Source: JAICUY01 sp038250515 (GTDB lineage: Bacteria; Chloroflexota; Limnocylindria; QHBO01). From it: a stretch of 20,299 bases of DNA. The stretch's first letter is position 1; each line of letters starts with the position of its first letter. Position numbers and translations under genes: made by a program. The stretch is taken from positions 1 to 20,299 of the forward strand of contig JBBSCG010000037.1 of assembly GCA_038250515.1 (NCBI GenBank), in the 5' to 3' direction. This document shows, piece by piece, positions 1 through 7,055 of the stretch. The notes under the pieces were generated by a model. That model was not told the DNA's origin and ran no database searches. It saw only the letters and a program-made list of their open reading frames with translations.

Positions 1-43
1 ACCGGCACCGGCGCTCCGATGGCGAGCTGTGCGAGCGCCTGCC

Positions 44-400
44 TCAGGCCCACTCGAGCGCTCGCTCCCGCCACGCGTAGAGGATGCCGAGCAGCAGGAT
101 CGCGATGAACATTCCCATCTCCGCCATGGCGATCGGCCCCTCGCTGATAAACACCACGGCCCACGGATACATGTAGACCATCTCCATGTCGAAGGCGAGG
201 AAGAGGAGTGCCATGACGTAGTAGCGCGCGTGATAGCGGCTCCAGGCGTGGACCGATGGCGGCAGTCCGCCGCTGAACGGTACGCGTTCGGGTGCGCGAG
301 TTGTCCGGTTCGACCGACCCAGCAGCCAGAGGACCACCACCGCGACCAAGGCGGCCACGAAGACGGCCAGCGTTACGCCCAGCGGTCCGAGCAGGTTCAT
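44..400 (-). CDS. nuoA: NADH-quinone oxidoreductase subunit A
   Basis: This is a 118-residue membrane subunit of respiratory complex I (NDH-1), which passes electrons from NADH to quinone while pumping protons. Three hydrophobic helices are visible, at about residues 5-28, 60-82 and 88-110. The family signature around the second helix (YYVMALLFLAFDMEMVYMYPWA) is clear, with the acidic D-x-E pair inside the membrane. The usual ECG of the loop before it is SGG here. The ATG is chosen because GGAGAGGGG lies just upstream; the frame stays open further upstream, but that stretch is antisense-free coding for the YHS gene in another frame. The stop lies 43 bases from the window edge, so nuoB or another nuo gene probably follows off the edge; I cannot identify its start. 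Confidence 0.93.
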   Translation of the reverse strand: MNLLGPLGVTLAVFVAALVAVVVLWLLGRSNRTTRAPERVPFSGGLPPSVHAWSRYHARYYVMALLFLAFDMEMVYMYPWAVVFISEGPIAMAEMGMFIAILLLGILYAWRERALEWA

Positions 401-435
401 GGCCCCTCTCCAGCGGGTATCTCTGCGCCCTGGGC

Positions 436-597
436 TTACACGTAGTCCTCTGGCGAATCGCGGAAGCTGTCCGCACAATCTTGACTGCAGAAGTAGTAGG
501 TCGTGCCGTTGTGCTCGATGTTGGTCACCGCGTCGGCCGGGCTGATCTTCATGCCGCACACGGGATCGGTCACGGTTTGCTGGTCTGTCATTGTCAT
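436..597 (-). CDS. Small YHS-domain metal-binding protein
   Basis: This 53-residue protein is nearly all YHS domain: DPVCGMKI at residues 11-18, then TYYFCSQDCADSF near the C-terminus. That gives the Cys pattern C-x(n)-FC-x3-C, which is thought to bind transition metals in metal ATPases, reductases and stand-alone proteins of this family. A GAAGGGAAC Shine-Dalgarno precedes the first ATG; a second in-frame ATG lies two codons later and is equally possible. It lies 35 bp upstream of nuoA and about 95 bp downstream of the Lgt-like gene, all on the minus strand. It may therefore be co-transcribed with the complex I genes; whether it helps metal supply to the complex is speculation. Two damaged relatives occur at 9244-9528 and 9559-9920. 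Confidence 0.85.
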   Translation of the reverse strand: MTMTDQQTVTDPVCGMKISPADAVTNIEHNGTTYYFCSQDCADSFRDSPEDYV

Positions 598-692
598 GTT
601 CCCTTCAGCTTGCGGTTGATGATGAGGACCGTCATTGCAGCCCGCGGACCACGGCCGACCGGCCTCGAGCTTTGAGTTCGACGACGGTCGTG

Positions 693-1871
693 TCAGGTTA
701 CTGTGAGCAGCAGCACGGCGTCGCCCAGCAGGACGACGGCAGCAGCAGCTGCCGTCAGCGAGGCTCCGAGTGAGGACTTGTGGCGTTCTGCACGTAACCG
801 AAGCAGAAACTGACGGATGAGGGTATAGGCCGCGACGGCGCCCACGAAGATGGTGCCGTGAAGACTGGGCATACCGCGGACAACCAGCAGCGCGCTCACG
901 ACAGCGATGAGCAGGCCGGCAGCGGACTCCAGCAGCTGGGTCGGAACCCGACGGGCGCCGACGCGCCGGTCAGAGGACCACACGCCCCAGCGCGACGCGG
1001 TGCAACGGCCTGCACAACAGCCGGTGAAGAAGCAGCCGAAGCGGCCGATCGCGACACCGAAGAACAGCGCCGGCGCGCTGGCGTCGAGAAACCCGCCGAT
1101 CGGTAGATTGAGTGCGAGCAGGGTGACGACGGCGGCGAGCGAAGCGACCACAACGAATCCGTCGACTGCCCAGCCCTCGCCGATCCATTCGCGCCAGGAA
1201 CCGCGGTGTTGGGCCACGTACCACAGCTTGGCTCCGATCAAGCCGGTCAGCAGCGCAACTAGATCCACGAGCAGCGACTGACCGACCGATACGTTCTGCC
1301 GTCCCAGGATCGCGGCCTGCACGGCGAAGCCAACCAGAACGCCGAGGACGACGAGGCCGGTCCAGCTGCCCGGGATGACGGCGGGCACCCTGGCGAATCT
1401 GACCAGCGGCTCCCAGCGCGTCTTCACCGGGCGGGTCGGGCCGGCGGATAGCCGCCAGCGGCGCCAGGACCAGGCGGCCCGAGGCAAAGGACGGGCGCGA
1501 CGCTCGCTCAAGCGCGCAAGCGCCCGATGTGTGCTGGCACCCGGCTGCGCCCGGATCAGGTCAGCGGTGACAGTCCATTCGCCTGGTTGCAGCCCGTACA
1601 CCAAGCCGGTGACCGATACCGGGCCGCTCCCGGGTAGGATGCCGGCGATGGCCTCCTCGTGCACGAACGTATCCCGCGTCTGCGACTTTCCATCCAGGCC
1701 AATCCTGCGTCCGGTAGACCGGACGATCGCCGAGTAGCTTTCACCGTCCGTCCCCGAGTCAAACCAGTGCGTGACGGACAGCGCCTCTGCTTCGACGTGG
1801 ACAGCACTTCGCTTCTGGTCAGTCGCGGGATGCCCGCCGCTGGTTATGCGCTCGGCGGGGGAGGCGGTCAC
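693..1871 (-). CDS. Prolipoprotein diacylglyceryl transferase-like membrane protein
   Basis: The protein is about 392 residues with two parts. Residues 33-105 form a soluble domain ending in a VYGLQPGEWTVTA strand, probably a beta-sandwich. From about residue 171 there are seven or so membrane helices with the Lgt layout: GLIGAKLWYV (210-219), GRFGCFFTGCC (275-285) and RVPTQLLES (308-316). Lgt moves diacylglyceryl from phosphatidylglycerol to the lipobox cysteine of prolipoproteins. The Arg of the GRxG signature is kept, but the family HGG motif reads VDG (236-238) and the Asn after GRxG is Cys, so activity as a true Lgt is doubtful. The start is uncertain: the frame opens at a TTG at 1937 and has an in-frame GTG at 1871; neither has a good ribosome site. 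It lies upstream of the YHS gene and nuoA. Confidence 0.75.
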   Translation of the reverse strand: MTASPAERITSGGHPATDQKRSAVHVEAEALSVTHWFDSGTDGESYSAIVRSTGRRIGLDGKSQTRDTFVHEEAIAGILPGSGPVSVTGLVYGLQPGEWTVTADLIRAQPGASTHRALARLSERRARPLPRAAWSWRRWRLSAGPTRPVKTRWEPLVRFARVPAVIPGSWTGLVVLGVLVGFAVQAAILGRQNVSVGQSLLVDLVALLTGLIGAKLWYVAQHRGSWREWIGEGWAVDGFVVVASLAAVVTLLALNLPIGGFLDASAPALFFGVAIGRFGCFFTGCCAGRCTASRWGVWSSDRRVGARRVPTQLLESAAGLLIAVVSALLVVRGMPSLHGTIFVGAVAAYTLIRQFLLRLRAERHKSSLGASLTAAAAAVVLLGDAVLLLTVT

Positions 1872-1974
1872 TGCGGTCGCCGAATGCCTCGCTCGGGACT
1901 TCGAGCGCCTCGCCGCAGTAGCTGCCTTTCGTGCCAAGGGTTATCCACCTGTCGTTTCCGGGTTGTTGCGCCTC

Positions 1975-2073
1975 GTGGCACGGCCGGATGCCTTCGTCTT
2001 CTTCGGCGCGCCCGGCGATCTTGCCTTCAAGCAGATCTTCCCACCGCTTCACGGCCTCGCAGCCACGCCAAAC
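1975..2073 (+). pseudogene. zwf: 5' fragment of a glucose-6-phosphate dehydrogenase gene
   Basis: Starting at a GTG, about 33 codons match the beginning of glucose-6-phosphate 1-dehydrogenase, the enzyme that makes 6-phosphogluconolactone and NADPH. The visible signature is DAFVFFGAPGDLAFKQIFP, equivalent to the N-terminal nucleotide-binding GxxGDLAxxK...P stretch. The similarity stops after about residue 30 and the frame then runs on without family features, so only the first 7 percent of a roughly 480-residue enzyme remains. The 3' end of a different zwf copy lies at the far right of the window on the opposite strand. The bases from 1872 to 1974 show nothing I can assign. The family match is strong; calling it a relic rather than an expressed peptide is inference. 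Confidence 0.6.
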
Positions 2074-2099
2074 GATGGATGCGGGAGCACCCGACATGA

Positions 2100-2225
2100 T
2101 CACAACCGGCGTTGTAGTACCAGTGTGGCTGTTGACGCTGAGAGCCACGCGAGGATCGGGTGAGCCGGGGCTGAGAAACCCAGCTCATTCAGCAGTTCGG
2201 TTGCTGGTGGGCCGACGGCGACCAT
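2100..2225 (-). CDS. Possible 41-residue ORF coupled to the reductase gene
   Basis: The ATG overlaps the stop of the upstream flavoprotein gene as TGATG, exactly the same junction that links that gene to the one before it. The product has a hydrophobic second half (about residues 19-38) that could be one membrane helix. I recognise no family. Third-position GC is lower than in the neighbouring genes, which argues against it being coding; the TGATG overlap is the only positive evidence. Confidence 0.28.
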   Translation of the reverse strand: MVAVGPPATELLNELGFSAPAHPILAWLSASTATLVLQRRL

Positions 2226-3424
2226 CACGCCGCACAGCGCACGCAGTGCTTGGACATCGTCGAAGCGGGCGCGGACGCCAAAGAGAGCGCCGGCGGCTCG
2301 GGCGTGTGCAGTTCGCAGGCGCACGCGAGTTCGCAGTGGCCGCCGATGACGAACGGGGCCCGCCGTCCGGCGATCGCGTCGACGGCCTGCTCGCGCACCC
2401 AGCTGCTGAAGCGCACGGCGATGAGCGCACCGGTGGTCGAAAACTCGACCGCCCGGGCGATCGAGTCGAGGCGATCAAGGGCCGGACCGAGCGCGGCGCG
2501 GAGGCGTCCGTCGTATGGGCGGAGGCTCTCGATCGTGCCGTCGGCCCATTCCCCGATCGTCTGTGCCGCGGCGACGCCGGAGAGGATCGCGTACGAGATC
2601 CCTTCGCCGAAGAGAGCGTCCGCGGTCGCCGCTGCGTCGCCGGCGAGGACTGCCCGCCGGGAGGCGAGCGGGCCGGCGCGGAGGCCCTGGGCGATCCAAT
2701 GGCCCTGGACATGGCCGTTCTGCAGATCAAGGCCCAGGTCGTCGGCCAGGCGCGTCAGGCCGTCCCGGAGCCGAGCGTACCGCGAGGTTCGGGACGACCC
2801 GACGCCGAGGTTCCCATGGTCGCCCTTCGGGAAGTACCAGCCGTAGCCGCCGGGGATCCGGTAGTCGAGAATTGCCGTATCGGGCCGAAGCCCGGACCCG
2901 AAGGGCACGTCCACCTCGAGCGCGAGCGCCCGGCGGCGGGCGGGACCGCCGAGGCCAAGCTGGCGCGCGGCCCGGCTTGGTTCGCCGTCAGCCGCGACGA
3001 CGGCATCCGCTCGCCACCGCCCCCGGTCGGTGCGCACCTCGACGCCGGACTCGTGCTCGAGGAGCTCGCGCACGGGCTCGTTGTCTCGTACGACCACCCC
3101 GGCCCGTGCTGCCGCCTCGACGAGGGTCAGGTCAAACCTGCGGCGCTCGACCATGGCGATCGTTGCCGCCGGCTCGGCCAGGCTGATCGGGGACAGATGG
3201 GGCCCGCGCAGTTCCACCCGATCGACGCGTCGCTCGACGACCTCGAGGGCATCGCGCGGGACGAGCCGTAGGGCCTTCGGAGTCAGGCCACCACCGCACA
3301 GCTTCGGGCGCGGCAGGCGCCGGGCCTCGAAGAGCGTGACCTCGGCGCCCCGCGCCGCGAGGAGCCGGGCGGCGGTGCTGCCGGCCGGCCCGGCTCCGAT
3401 GACCGCGACCCGCGGCTGGGTCAT
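2225..3424 (-). CDS. Geranylgeranyl reductase family FAD-dependent oxidoreductase
   Basis: This 399-residue flavoprotein belongs to the family that saturates isoprenoid chains of chlorophylls, menaquinones, carotenoids or lipids. The FAD-binding beta-alpha-beta fold starts at once (VAVIGAGPAGSTAARLLA, residues 7-24). KLCGGGLTPKAL follows near residue 44, a signature of this family. GYGWYFPKGDHGNLGVG lies mid-protein and LAGDAAATADALFGEGI marks the second FAD contact. The C-terminus is unusual, with five cysteines in its last 35 residues. The ATG overlaps the stop of the small membrane gene upstream (TGATG), so the two are translationally coupled. The substrate cannot be read from sequence; the lack of isoprenoid genes nearby leaves menaquinone or a membrane lipid as guesses. 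Confidence 0.85.
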   Translation of the reverse strand: MTQPRVAVIGAGPAGSTAARLLAARGAEVTLFEARRLPRPKLCGGGLTPKALRLVPRDALEVVERRVDRVELRGPHLSPISLAEPAATIAMVERRRFDLTLVEAAARAGVVVRDNEPVRELLEHESGVEVRTDRGRWRADAVVAADGEPSRAARQLGLGGPARRRALALEVDVPFGSGLRPDTAILDYRIPGGYGWYFPKGDHGNLGVGSSRTSRYARLRDGLTRLADDLGLDLQNGHVQGHWIAQGLRAGPLASRRAVLAGDAAATADALFGEGISYAILSGVAAAQTIGEWADGTIESLRPYDGRLRAALGPALDRLDSIARAVEFSTTGALIAVRFSSWVREQAVDAIAGRRAPFVIGGHCELACACELHTPEPPALSLASAPASTMSKHCVRCAA

Positions 3425-3693
3425 CACGCGGCCCTGGCCGAGCGATCGACCACGAAGTTCCAGGCGAACGCCGCCACCGCGGCCGCGGCGAGACCGTAGA
3501 GGGCAACCTCGACGAGGCCGAGCAGGAAGCTCGCCGGATCGAGCCAGGTGAAGCCCGGGAAGAGCGTCGGGAAGAAGGTCCTCATGCCGAAGACGTCGGG
3601 CCAGATGGCGCCGGCGGCGACGCACACGAGATAGGCGACCTCGCCGACGGCGACGATCGCCGCAGCGAGCGGCGCGAAAGGCAATCGGATCAT
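3424..3693 (-). CDS. Small membrane protein, DUF5676-like
   Basis: An 89-residue protein with two membrane spans (about residues 8-30 and 56-80) separated by a loop containing MRTFFPTLFPGFTWLDPASF. The loop and the SFLLGLVEVALYGL start of the second span resemble the DUF5676 family of small bacterial inner-membrane proteins, whose function is unknown; those often sit near copper or other metal genes. A strong AGGAGGTGA Shine-Dalgarno lies seven bases before the ATG, inside a short CTCAC/GTGAG inverted repeat (3696-3712). It is the first gene of a minus-strand operon and its stop overlaps the start of the reductase gene. Confidence 0.72.
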   Translation of the reverse strand: MIRLPFAPLAAAIVAVGEVAYLVCVAAGAIWPDVFGMRTFFPTLFPGFTWLDPASFLLGLVEVALYGLAAAAVAAFAWNFVVDRSARAA

Positions 3694-3736
3694 CGCTCAC
3701 CTCCTGAGTGAGGGCCAGGCGTGGCGGCGGCCGATC

Positions 3737-3758
3737 ATCGTGGCCAGGCCGCCACGAT
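3737..3758. promoter_or_regulatory. Inverted repeat in divergent intergenic region
   Basis: ATCGTGGC and GCCACGAT form a perfect 8-bp stem around a 6-base loop. It sits 44 bp upstream of the minus-strand operon, between two divergent genes, with no T-run. An operator is therefore more likely than a terminator. Confidence 0.35.
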
Positions 3759-3790
3759 CAGGAGCATGGACGGCGAAGATGAGCCCCGCG

Positions 3791-3804
3791 TGAGGTGCAC
3801 CTGA
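3791..3804. promoter_or_regulatory. Palindrome TGAGGTGCACCTGA, possible metalloregulator site
   Basis: The inner ten bases AGGTGCACCT are a perfect palindrome, resembling operator cores of DtxR/MntR-type repressors. It lies in the intergenic region that separates the minus-strand operon from the NRAMP gene. From here to the NRAMP start one minus-free frame (about 3801-3918) also reads like protein without a start codon, so this stretch may include a gene scrap. No regulator gene of that family is in the window. Confidence 0.3.
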
Positions 3805-3903
3805 GAAGATCGTCGAGAGGGCGCTCGATGCGGAGGACGTCGACACCCAGAGCGGGCGCTCAGTCGTTCGCGAAACGGCGGGCGCCCTGTCCGAATCGGG
3901 TTA

Positions 3904-3941
3904 CTCAAGGTGCCTTTAGTAACTTCCTCAAGTGACCTTTA
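3904..3941 (+). repeat. Tandem near-repeat upstream of the NRAMP gene
   Basis: CTCAAGGTGCCTTTA (3904-3918) and CTCAAGTGACCTTTA (3927-3941) are spaced 23 bp apart start to start, about two helical turns. Each half carries an AAGG/CCTT-type dyad. The position 42 bp before the transporter ATG suits a metal-responsive repressor such as a MntR/DtxR relative. The repeat is seen directly; its role is inference. Confidence 0.4.
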
Positions 3942-3982
3942 TCTCTGGCGTCCACCGCTTCCTGGCCGGGTGACTCACGCGG

Positions 3983-5261
3983 ATGACGATCGACGGACTT
4001 CGGGTCGCCGCGCGGCGCCTGGCCTCGGCATGGTCGGGCATCCGGCTCCGGCGCTTCCTGCGTGTGATCGGGCCGGCGTGGATCGTGATGCTCGCGGACG
4101 TCGACGCGGCGAGCGTCCTGACGGCGGCGAAGGCCGGCAGCGACTTCGGCTACGCGATGCTCCTGCCGATCTTAACCCTGGTCCCGATCCTCTACCTCGT
4201 CTAGGAGATGACCGCTCGGCTCGCGATCGGCACCGGGCTCGGGCACGCCGAGCTCATTCGTGAGCGGTGCGGGCTCCGCTGGGGCGTCGTCTCGGTCGTC
4301 TTGATGGTGGTCGTGGACCTGCTCGCCTATGTTGCCGAGTTCGCGGCGATCGTCCTGGGCGCGAGCCTCGTCGGGATCCCGGCCGGACCGGCCGTCGCGG
4401 CCGCGCTCGTCTTCCACACCCTCGTCGTGCTAACCGGCAACTACCGGCGATTTGAGGTCGCAACCCTCGTCCTCTCGCTCGCCCTGTTCGCGTTCGTCGG
4501 GCTCGCAATCATGGCCGGGCCGGATCCGCGCGCCGTGCTCGGCGGCTTCTCGCCGGTCCAGCCCTTCGACCGGCCCGGCTATCTCGACCTCGTCGTGGCC
4601 ACTGTCGGCGCGGTGATCATGCCGTGGATGCTCTTCTACCAGCAGGCGGCAACGGTCGAGAAGCGGCTCGGGCCGGACGACCTCCGCGCCGCGCGATGGG
4701 AAACGTTCGTCGGCGCGATTGCGAGCGAGGTGCTCATGGCTGCGGTGGTCATCGCGGCCGCCGCCGCCGTCGATTCGGGTGCGGGGGCGCAGGCTTCGGC
4801 GGGCGGCCTCGCGCTGCCGGCCGGACTGGCCGCCCTCGCGCAGGGCGTGCCCGGGGTGCTGATCGCCGTCGGGATGATCGGGTCGGGCCTGCTGGCCGCC
4901 GTGGTGATCTCGCTCTCATCGGCGTGGGCCTGGTCGGAGCTGCTGCACTGGCCGCACAGCCTGAACCTCTCGCCCCGCCGGGCGCCCGGCTTCTACGCCG
5001 TCTACCTGGTCGAGGTCATCCCGGCGGCGATCGTCGCGCTCGTCGCGCAGGATCTGGTGGCGGTCGTGATCGACGCGATGATCCTCAACGTCCTCGTCCT
5101 GGTGGTCCCGCTCACGTTCCTCGTCCGCCTCTCGAGCGACCGGAGCCTGCTCGGCGCTCGCTGCCTCGCGCCCCTACACGGCTGTGCTCTGGGTGATGAC
5201 CGCAGGCCTGCTCGCACTCGGGTTGACGAGCGCGGTCGGAGTTCTCGTTCGCGCGACGTGA
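3983..5261 (+). pseudogene. NRAMP-family divalent metal transporter, interrupted
   Basis: Read through its lesions this is a full-length, roughly 425-residue, eleven-helix NRAMP (SLC11) transporter. Helix 1 carries GPAWIVMLADVDAAS in place of the usual GPG...DPGN metal-site motif, so it belongs to the divergent NRAMP-related group, some members of which move other divalent ions such as magnesium. An in-frame TAG at 4202-4204 falls exactly where the family has Gln (VPILYLV-x-EMTARLAIGTG), a single C-to-T change from CAG. A second lesion near 5150 shifts the frame by +1: the last membrane helix (LWVMTAGLLALGLTSAVG) is read in the other frame and ends at TGA 5259-5261. Either the gene is dead, or the amber is read through and the frameshift is a sequence error. 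Operator-like repeats lie upstream. Confidence 0.85.
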
Positions 5262-5370
5262 GCGCCGGTCGGGTCGCCAGGAATCGTCGCCGAGACTTCG
5301 GCCGCCGGCGCTACCCCAAGTCTCAGTCACGGCTCATCTTCCACTCAGCCTCGGACATCAGGCTCCGGCC

Positions 5371-5604
5371 ATGGACATCAAGCGCGGGCTCCGGATCCCG
5401 GTCTACGGCCTTGGCTGTGGCGGGGCTGGTAGGAGCACCATCGAGCGCCAACTTGCGGCGACCGACGGCGTGCTCAGCGCGTACGTGAACCCGGCTCCCG
5501 AAACCGCCTATATCGACTACGACCCGGCGGAGACCGACTCGTGGGTACTCGCGCGGGCGATCGAGCTGACCGGGTATCGGAGCGGCCCTCCCATGGAGGC
5601 CTGA
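5371..5604 (+). CDS. Heavy-metal-associated (HMA) domain protein with one cysteine
   Basis: This 77-residue protein has the ferredoxin-like HMA fold of copper chaperones and P-type ATPase N-termini: strand IPVYGLGCGGAG (residues 9-20), helix RSTIERQLAATDGV, strands AYVNPAPETAYIDYDP, helix and a final GY. The metal loop normally reads MxCxxC; here it is LGCGGAG, leaving only the first Cys. Ferrous or copper transfer by the standard two-cysteine route is therefore unlikely, although single-Cys HMA variants exist at the N-termini of some P-type ATPases. No obvious ribosome site precedes the ATG. It stands 4 bp upstream of the truncated permease, suggesting one transcript. It could be a free domain left over from a larger ATPase gene. 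Confidence 0.72.
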   Translation: MDIKRGLRIPVYGLGCGGAGRSTIERQLAATDGVLSAYVNPAPETAYIDYDPAETDSWVLARAIELTGYRSGPPMEA

Positions 5605-5608
5605 GCCG

Positions 5609-6115
5609 GTGCTCCTTGCTCGCCGCAATCTCCTCCGCGACCGGACGCGCTTCCTCCTCAGCGTCCTCGGCGTCGCCGTCTCCGTCGGGCTGATCCTGCT
5701 GCTGGCGGGCTATCGGTCCGGCGTCTACCGACAGGCGTCGGCCTACCTCGACAACACGCCCGGCACCGTCGTCGTGGCCGAGCGCGGGATCCGGGACTTC
5801 CTCGGCACGAGCTCTGTCCTTCCTCCTGCGGCGGCCGACGCGGTCCGGTCTACGGCGGGCGTAGACCGTGTCATCCCAGTCGTCTCGCAGTTCGTCATCT
5901 TCGAGCGCCACGATCGCAAGGACGGCTTCTTCCTCATCGGCTATGACCCGACGACCGGTGGTGGCCCGTGGAAGCTCGTCGGCGGCCGCGAGCCGACAGC
6001 CGACAACGAGCTCGTGGTCGACCGCACGACGGCCCGTCGGCACGACATGGCGATCGGCGATCAGGTCCGCCTGCTCGACCGCGACGCGACGATCGGCGGC
6101 TGGACGTCGCAATGA
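5609..6115 (+). pseudogene. Truncated MacB/FtsX-type ABC transporter permease
   Basis: The 168-residue product begins with LLARRNLLRDRTRFLLSVLGVAVSVGLILLLAGY, the typical first membrane helix of MacB/LolE-type permeases. The periplasmic MacB_PCD domain follows (about residues 45-155), including the HDMAIGDQVRLL stretch near the end. The C-terminal FtsX domain with three more helices, about 200 residues, is missing. The frame ends at TGA shortly after GGWTSQ, just before an unrelated gene. No ATPase partner is nearby. The start is GTG, four bases after the HMA gene. The domain call is firm; a working protein is unlikely. Confidence 0.7.
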
Positions 6116-6157
6116 GCCACACGCCGATCGAGCCATTTCGAGAGAAGGCAGCGAACC

Positions 6158-6829
6158 ATGGGTGGTGATGACTTCGGCGGCGGCCTCTGGATCTTGGTCG
6201 CGATCAACTCGGTGATCTTCATCGCGTTCGCCGCCAGCTTCTTCCACCCACGTACTGGACGGGACTGGAGGGTCATGGGCGCCTATTCGGCGTTCATCGT
6301 CGCCCTCTTCACCGAGATGTACGGTTTCCCCCTCACGATCTACGCGCTGTCTGGATGGCTCGGGTCCAGCTTCCCGGCGTTGGTCCCGACCCATGCGGGC
6401 GGCCATCTGCTGAACGACCTCATCGGCTGGCAGGGTGACCCGCACATGAGCCCGTTTCACCTTGCCAGCTACCTGGTGATGGGAGCCGGCTTCATCGTTC
6501 TGGCCAAGGCCTGGCCGGTATTGTGGAAAGCCCAGCGCGAGCACCACCTGGCCACGACCGGGCCCTACGGCCGGGTCCGCCATCCGCAATACCTTGGGTT
6601 CCTGCTGATCATGGCGGGCTTCCTGCTCCAGTGGCCCACGCTGTTGACGCTGCTGATGTTCCCGATCCTCGCCCTCGCATACACCCGACTTGCGATCTCT
6701 GAGGAGCGCGAACTCCGGACCCAGTTCGGGACCCAGTACCAGCAGTACGCGGCCAAGACACCCCGGTTCATCCCACGTCTCGGACGGCGTCGAGCGACGA
6801 AGGCGGGTGCCGATGGCTTCAGTGCTTGA
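6158..6829 (+). CDS. Isoprenylcysteine carboxyl methyltransferase-family membrane protein
   Basis: A 223-residue integral membrane protein with about five helices. The C-terminal part carries the SAM-binding signature of the ICMT/PEMT fold: TTGPYGRVRHPQYLGF at residues 133-148, then ISEERELRTQFG and YAAKTPRFIPRL. Eukaryotic ICMT methylates prenylated cysteines. Bacterial members methylate small lipids or unknown acceptors, and several (for example mddA-type enzymes) act on thiols. A good AGAAGG lies before the ATG. It is one of the few intact genes in the 4-10 kb stretch. The family is secure; the substrate is unknown. Confidence 0.82.
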   Translation: MGGDDFGGGLWILVAINSVIFIAFAASFFHPRTGRDWRVMGAYSAFIVALFTEMYGFPLTIYALSGWLGSSFPALVPTHAGGHLLNDLIGWQGDPHMSPFHLASYLVMGAGFIVLAKAWPVLWKAQREHHLATTGPYGRVRHPQYLGFLLIMAGFLLQWPTLLTLLMFPILALAYTRLAISEERELRTQFGTQYQQYAAKTPRFIPRLGRRRATKAGADGFSA

Positions 6830-6856
6830 CATTCCAGCTACAGGAAGGTCTACCGT
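6826..6856 (+). promoter_or_regulatory. MerR-type promoter 1
   Basis: TTGACA (6826-6831) and TACCGT (6851-6856) are separated by 19 bp, the over-long spacer typical of promoters activated by MerR-family regulators. The spacer contains the dyad TTCC...GGAA (6832-6846). The predicted start of transcription falls on the ATG of the merR remnant, so the message would be leaderless. Confidence 0.65.
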
Positions 6857-6862
6857 CCGGAT

Positions 6863-6895
6863 ATGCGGATCGGTGAACTCGCTCGCCGAGCAGGG
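6863..6895 (+). pseudogene. MerR-family regulator, 5' end only (copy 1)
   Basis: The first eleven codons read MRIGELARRAG, the start of the MerR winged-helix domain, placed right after a MerR-type promoter. The similarity then stops. The next 160 bases up to the attC site at 7056 hold no feature I recognise, although the frame happens to remain open into the cassette gene. A MerR protein is normally 120-150 residues, so this is a remnant. A close second copy begins at 7804. Confidence 0.6.
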
Positions 6896-7055
6896 CCAGC
6901 CACCGACCTTCTCAGCGCAACCTGGGCCGGCCTTGGAGCAAAGTGCCGGGTGGCTCTATCACCGCGAGGACCTTCCCGTTTCGCCCGCAGTCCGGTCACA
7001 TCACGTTCGTCGTCTCTTCGCTCCTGCGGGCTGCTTGTCCTTCCCGTAGGGTCTG

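Noticed and set aside
1931..3271. 446-codon plus-strand frame
   Set aside because: It runs antisense to the reductase gene and has no recognisable domain; the short zwf match is in a different frame.
5474..6832. 452-codon minus-strand frame
   Set aside because: It is the antisense of the HMA, permease and methyltransferase genes; composition is charged and repetitive, with no domain, and the plus-strand genes have clear motifs.
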